DNA of 64,000 nucleotides. It comes from Gemmataceae bacterium (GTDB lineage: Bacteria > Planctomycetota > Planctomycetia > Gemmatales > Gemmataceae). Below the pieces are notes generated by a model, which saw only the letters and a list, made by a program, of their open reading frames with translations, searched no databases and was not told where the DNA came from. The DNA lies in contig JAIEMG010000045.1 of the NCBI GenBank assembly GCA_019752375.1, forward strand, positions 36,012 to 100,011, written 5' to 3'. Shown in pieces: positions 62,043 through 64,000 of the stretch (its first letter is position 1; each line of letters begins with the position of its first letter). Position numbers and translations under genes: made by a program.

Positions 62043-62675
62043 TCAATGCCCCGGGATGGCGCCGTTCTCTCCCCACGCGGCGGCCAGCCGGCGATAGTCA
62101 TCGGGGGTGTCCAGGTCGATCAGAACAGACGCCGATTCGACCGGCACCTCGAGCGTCTCCGCCCGTTGCTGACGGAGGTAGACATTGATCCCTTGCCCGG
62201 CCGGCGAAGCGCGAATGCCTGCCACATGCTTCCAGGAGATGCCAACGGGGTGGCCGCGCGTCCCTTGAAACGTCGGAATGATGATTGATGGATTGGCGCG
62301 GCTCCCACCCGTCTCGATCAATTGGCGGACCACGGCCGCATCCAGGGCCGGATGGTCCGCCGGCATCAGGAACCAGCGATCATCTGGCTGGGGGGCGTAC
62401 CGACGTTCCAGATGCGCCAGGCCGAGAGTGACCGTTGCTCGCATGTCGGGCGTTTCGTCGGGAAGGACGAGCACCTCGGCGCCGGCTGCATGCGCGAGTG
62501 CTGCCAACTCCGCGACGTGAGGCGCAACGACGACGAGGACCCGGTCCAGCCCCCCCAAGCGCAGCGCGTCGATGGCCCACTCCAGAACCGTCCGGCCGCC
62601 GAGAGGAAGCAACAGCTTCGGCCGTCCCATACGGTTGCTCTTGCCGGCAGCAGGGAGCAAAGCGAACGATTGCAA
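62043..62675 (-). CDS. MocA/MobA-like nucleotidyltransferase
   Basis: 210 residues. LLPAAGKSNRMGRPKLLLPL is the nucleotide-binding signature; PADHPALD is the metal-binding motif; GTRGHPVGI and LIDLDTPDDYRRL follow. MocA-type enzymes attach CMP to molybdopterin, MobA attaches GMP. It probably starts at TTG (62675), with AAGG about 9 bases upstream. Fifteen bases downstream of the XdhC gene on the same strand, so the pair likely serve molybdenum-cofactor supply for a xanthine-dehydrogenase-type enzyme outside the window. Confidence 0.8.
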   Translation of the reverse strand: MQSFALLPAAGKSNRMGRPKLLLPLGGRTVLEWAIDALRLGGLDRVLVVVAPHVAELAALAHAAGAEVLVLPDETPDMRATVTLGLAHLERRYAPQPDDRWFLMPADHPALDAAVVRQLIETGGSRANPSIIIPTFQGTRGHPVGISWKHVAGIRASPAGQGINVYLRQQRAETLEVPVESASVLIDLDTPDDYRRLAAAWGENGAIPGH

Positions 62676-62690
62676 GCGATGGGTCCTTGG

Positions 62691-63848
62691 CTAAAGCCGA
62701 CCGGCGTGTGAAGGCATGCCTTGCGTTTGGTCCCGACCAAACCTGGATTGGTACTCCACTGCATCGAGGTTGCGCCGCGCAATCAACTCGGCCACGATGC
62801 TGATGGCGATCTCGGGCACGGTCTGGGAACCAATGTCAAGACCCAGCGGCGCGTGAACGCGTGCCAGCGCCGACTCGGGAATGTCTCGGGCCCGCAGGTC
62901 CTCGTAAATCAGCTTGATTTTCCGCTTGCTGCCGATCATCCCCACATAGCCGGCGGACGTGGTGGCGAGGTGGAACAGCGCTTCTTCATCGTGGGCATGA
63001 CCGCGCGTGACGATGATGCCATAGACCGAAGGAGTGATGTCGTCGCGAGCAAGCTCTTTGAGGGTGACGCCAATGTCACCGATCAGGAGCCGGCGCGCGG
63101 TGGGAAAGCGATCGCGGTTGACATAGCGTTCCCGGTCGTCGAGGGCCCAGATCTCGAAATCGACGTCGGCCGCCAGCCGCGCCACTGCCTGGCCGACATG
63201 GCCGCCCCCCACCACCAGGAGGGTGATCCGCGGCAGGATCGGAAGATAGGCGACGCCGTGCTGGAGGCTGGGCCGCGGCCGTTGTTGCACGGGAGTCAGG
63301 CGGTGAATGATTCCGTCGGTTGGAGGCGCGTTGGCAAGCTGGGCCACTGGGCAGCCCTGGCTGTCAAATAAGTAACGGCTGCCCACCGGAGCGCCAGACG
63401 TTTGCGCGTTGACGACGACGGCCTCGGTACCGCCCGTGCCCTGCTCCGCCAGGTCTCGATACCGTCGATAATAGCCCTTCTCCGCGGCCCCGGCCGCGCT
63501 TGCGGGAGTCAGCGGGTCGGCCAGGATTGTCATGCGGCCGCCGCAGATCAGCCCATCGTCCCAGCCATAGTTGTCATCGAGATTGAACGTGAGCACCTCC
63601 GGTTGTGCAGCAGGATCGCCAAACACGCGCAGGGCTCGCTGCTTGACCTCGGCCTCGACGCAACCTCCGCCGAGGGTGCCGGTCTGGGTGCCGTCCGGAA
63701 AGACCAGCATCGCCGCACCGGCTTTTTGTGGGGTTGAGCCACGGGTTTCGACCACCGCGCAGTACACACATGCGCGACCCTGGTCCAGGCAACGGTTCAA
63801 TTCGGCGAGGAGGTCGCGCATGGCGGGTATCGTCTCGGTGAATGTCAT
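62691..63848 (-). CDS. XdhC/CoxI-family maturation protein
   Basis: 385 residues. The XdhC N-terminal domain has GSTPQKAGAAMLVFPDG and GTLGGGCVEAEV; the C-terminal Rossmann domain has VVGGGHVGQAVARLAADVD and GYVGMIGSKRK. XdhC inserts sulphurated molybdenum cofactor into xanthine dehydrogenase and relatives. The partner dehydrogenase is not in view. The MocA-like gene follows after 15 bases, consistent with a cofactor operon. Confidence 0.85.
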   Translation of the reverse strand: MTFTETIPAMRDLLAELNRCLDQGRACVYCAVVETRGSTPQKAGAAMLVFPDGTQTGTLGGGCVEAEVKQRALRVFGDPAAQPEVLTFNLDDNYGWDDGLICGGRMTILADPLTPASAAGAAEKGYYRRYRDLAEQGTGGTEAVVVNAQTSGAPVGSRYLFDSQGCPVAQLANAPPTDGIIHRLTPVQQRPRPSLQHGVAYLPILPRITLLVVGGGHVGQAVARLAADVDFEIWALDDRERYVNRDRFPTARRLLIGDIGVTLKELARDDITPSVYGIIVTRGHAHDEEALFHLATTSAGYVGMIGSKRKIKLIYEDLRARDIPESALARVHAPLGLDIGSQTVPEIAISIVAELIARRNLDAVEYQSRFGRDQTQGMPSHAGRL

Positions 63849-64000
63849 CTGAGGTCGATCCCATCATACCGCCGGCGATACGTCAAACAAGCAGCGCGAC
63901 ATCAGTGGCTTAATATACATTTGAATAGGGTGCAACTGCGTTTTCTACAAGGGAAACAGCAATCCTACACGGGAAAAACAAGGTTTTCGGCCATTCGGAG

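Overview
The window looks like a Planctomycetota chromosome, most likely a Gemmataceae-type genome. The evidence is high GC, six intact Hanks-type Ser/Thr kinases or kinase-like proteins, an ECF sigma factor translationally coupled to a kinase with leucine-rich repeats, and nine full or broken members of an uncharacterised paralogous family (called here the MTEAEWL family). That assignment is inference from gene content; there is no rRNA to confirm it.

Region 1, about 0.3-31.5 kb, is a mobile or integrative element. It has excisionase-like HTH genes, a large archaeo-eukaryotic-type primase followed by iteron-like GTTATTA repeats (a candidate origin), an orphan DNA methyltransferase, a PD-(D/E)XK nuclease, a reverse transcriptase of the non-mobile Abi/unknown-group kind, a RibK-like protein, an ArdC-type antirestriction protein, a RuvB-like ATPase, a tyrosine recombinase, many small accessory genes, and a vWA-PP2C-kinase (TerY-P-like) operon with a GYF-domain protein. 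A 15-bp motif (AACTGC[A/C]ATTGTACC) sits 33-44 nt ahead of seven of these genes, in the gene's orientation, and ties the region together as one regulatory unit.

Region 2, about 32-42 kb, is accessory but more chromosome-like. It has the ECF sigma / LRR kinase / MTEAEWL operon, an HNH nuclease plus HEPN-CBS two-gene operon, more MTEAEWL and DUF4303-like genes, a frameshifted ACT-domain gene and a large kinase. It ends at a tRNA 3' fragment next to the C-terminal half of a large serine recombinase, a likely integration scar.

Region 3, about 42.7-51.8 kb, is a decaying RNA-repair neighbourhood: a broken second sigma/kinase pair, a ferredoxin-thioredoxin-reductase-like domain, a frameshifted ADP-ribosylglycohydrolase, a truncated RNA ligase, two broken MTEAEWL genes, a MarR fragment, an in-frame fusion of a 4Fe-4S protein to a Thg1-type tRNA-His guanylyltransferase, two RlaP-like nucleotidyltransferases in overlapping frames, and a Pnkp gene with an internal deletion. 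Its right edge cuts into a cysteine-rich secreted HEAT-like gene.

Region 4, about 51.8-64 kb, is ordinary chromosome: icd, purE, an MTEAEWL gene, a broken Rpn/PDDEXK gene, two kinases and a zinc-ribbon membrane protein, a heme-sensor-like hybrid histidine kinase, and a MocA-like / XdhC pair for molybdenum cofactor or xanthine-dehydrogenase maturation.
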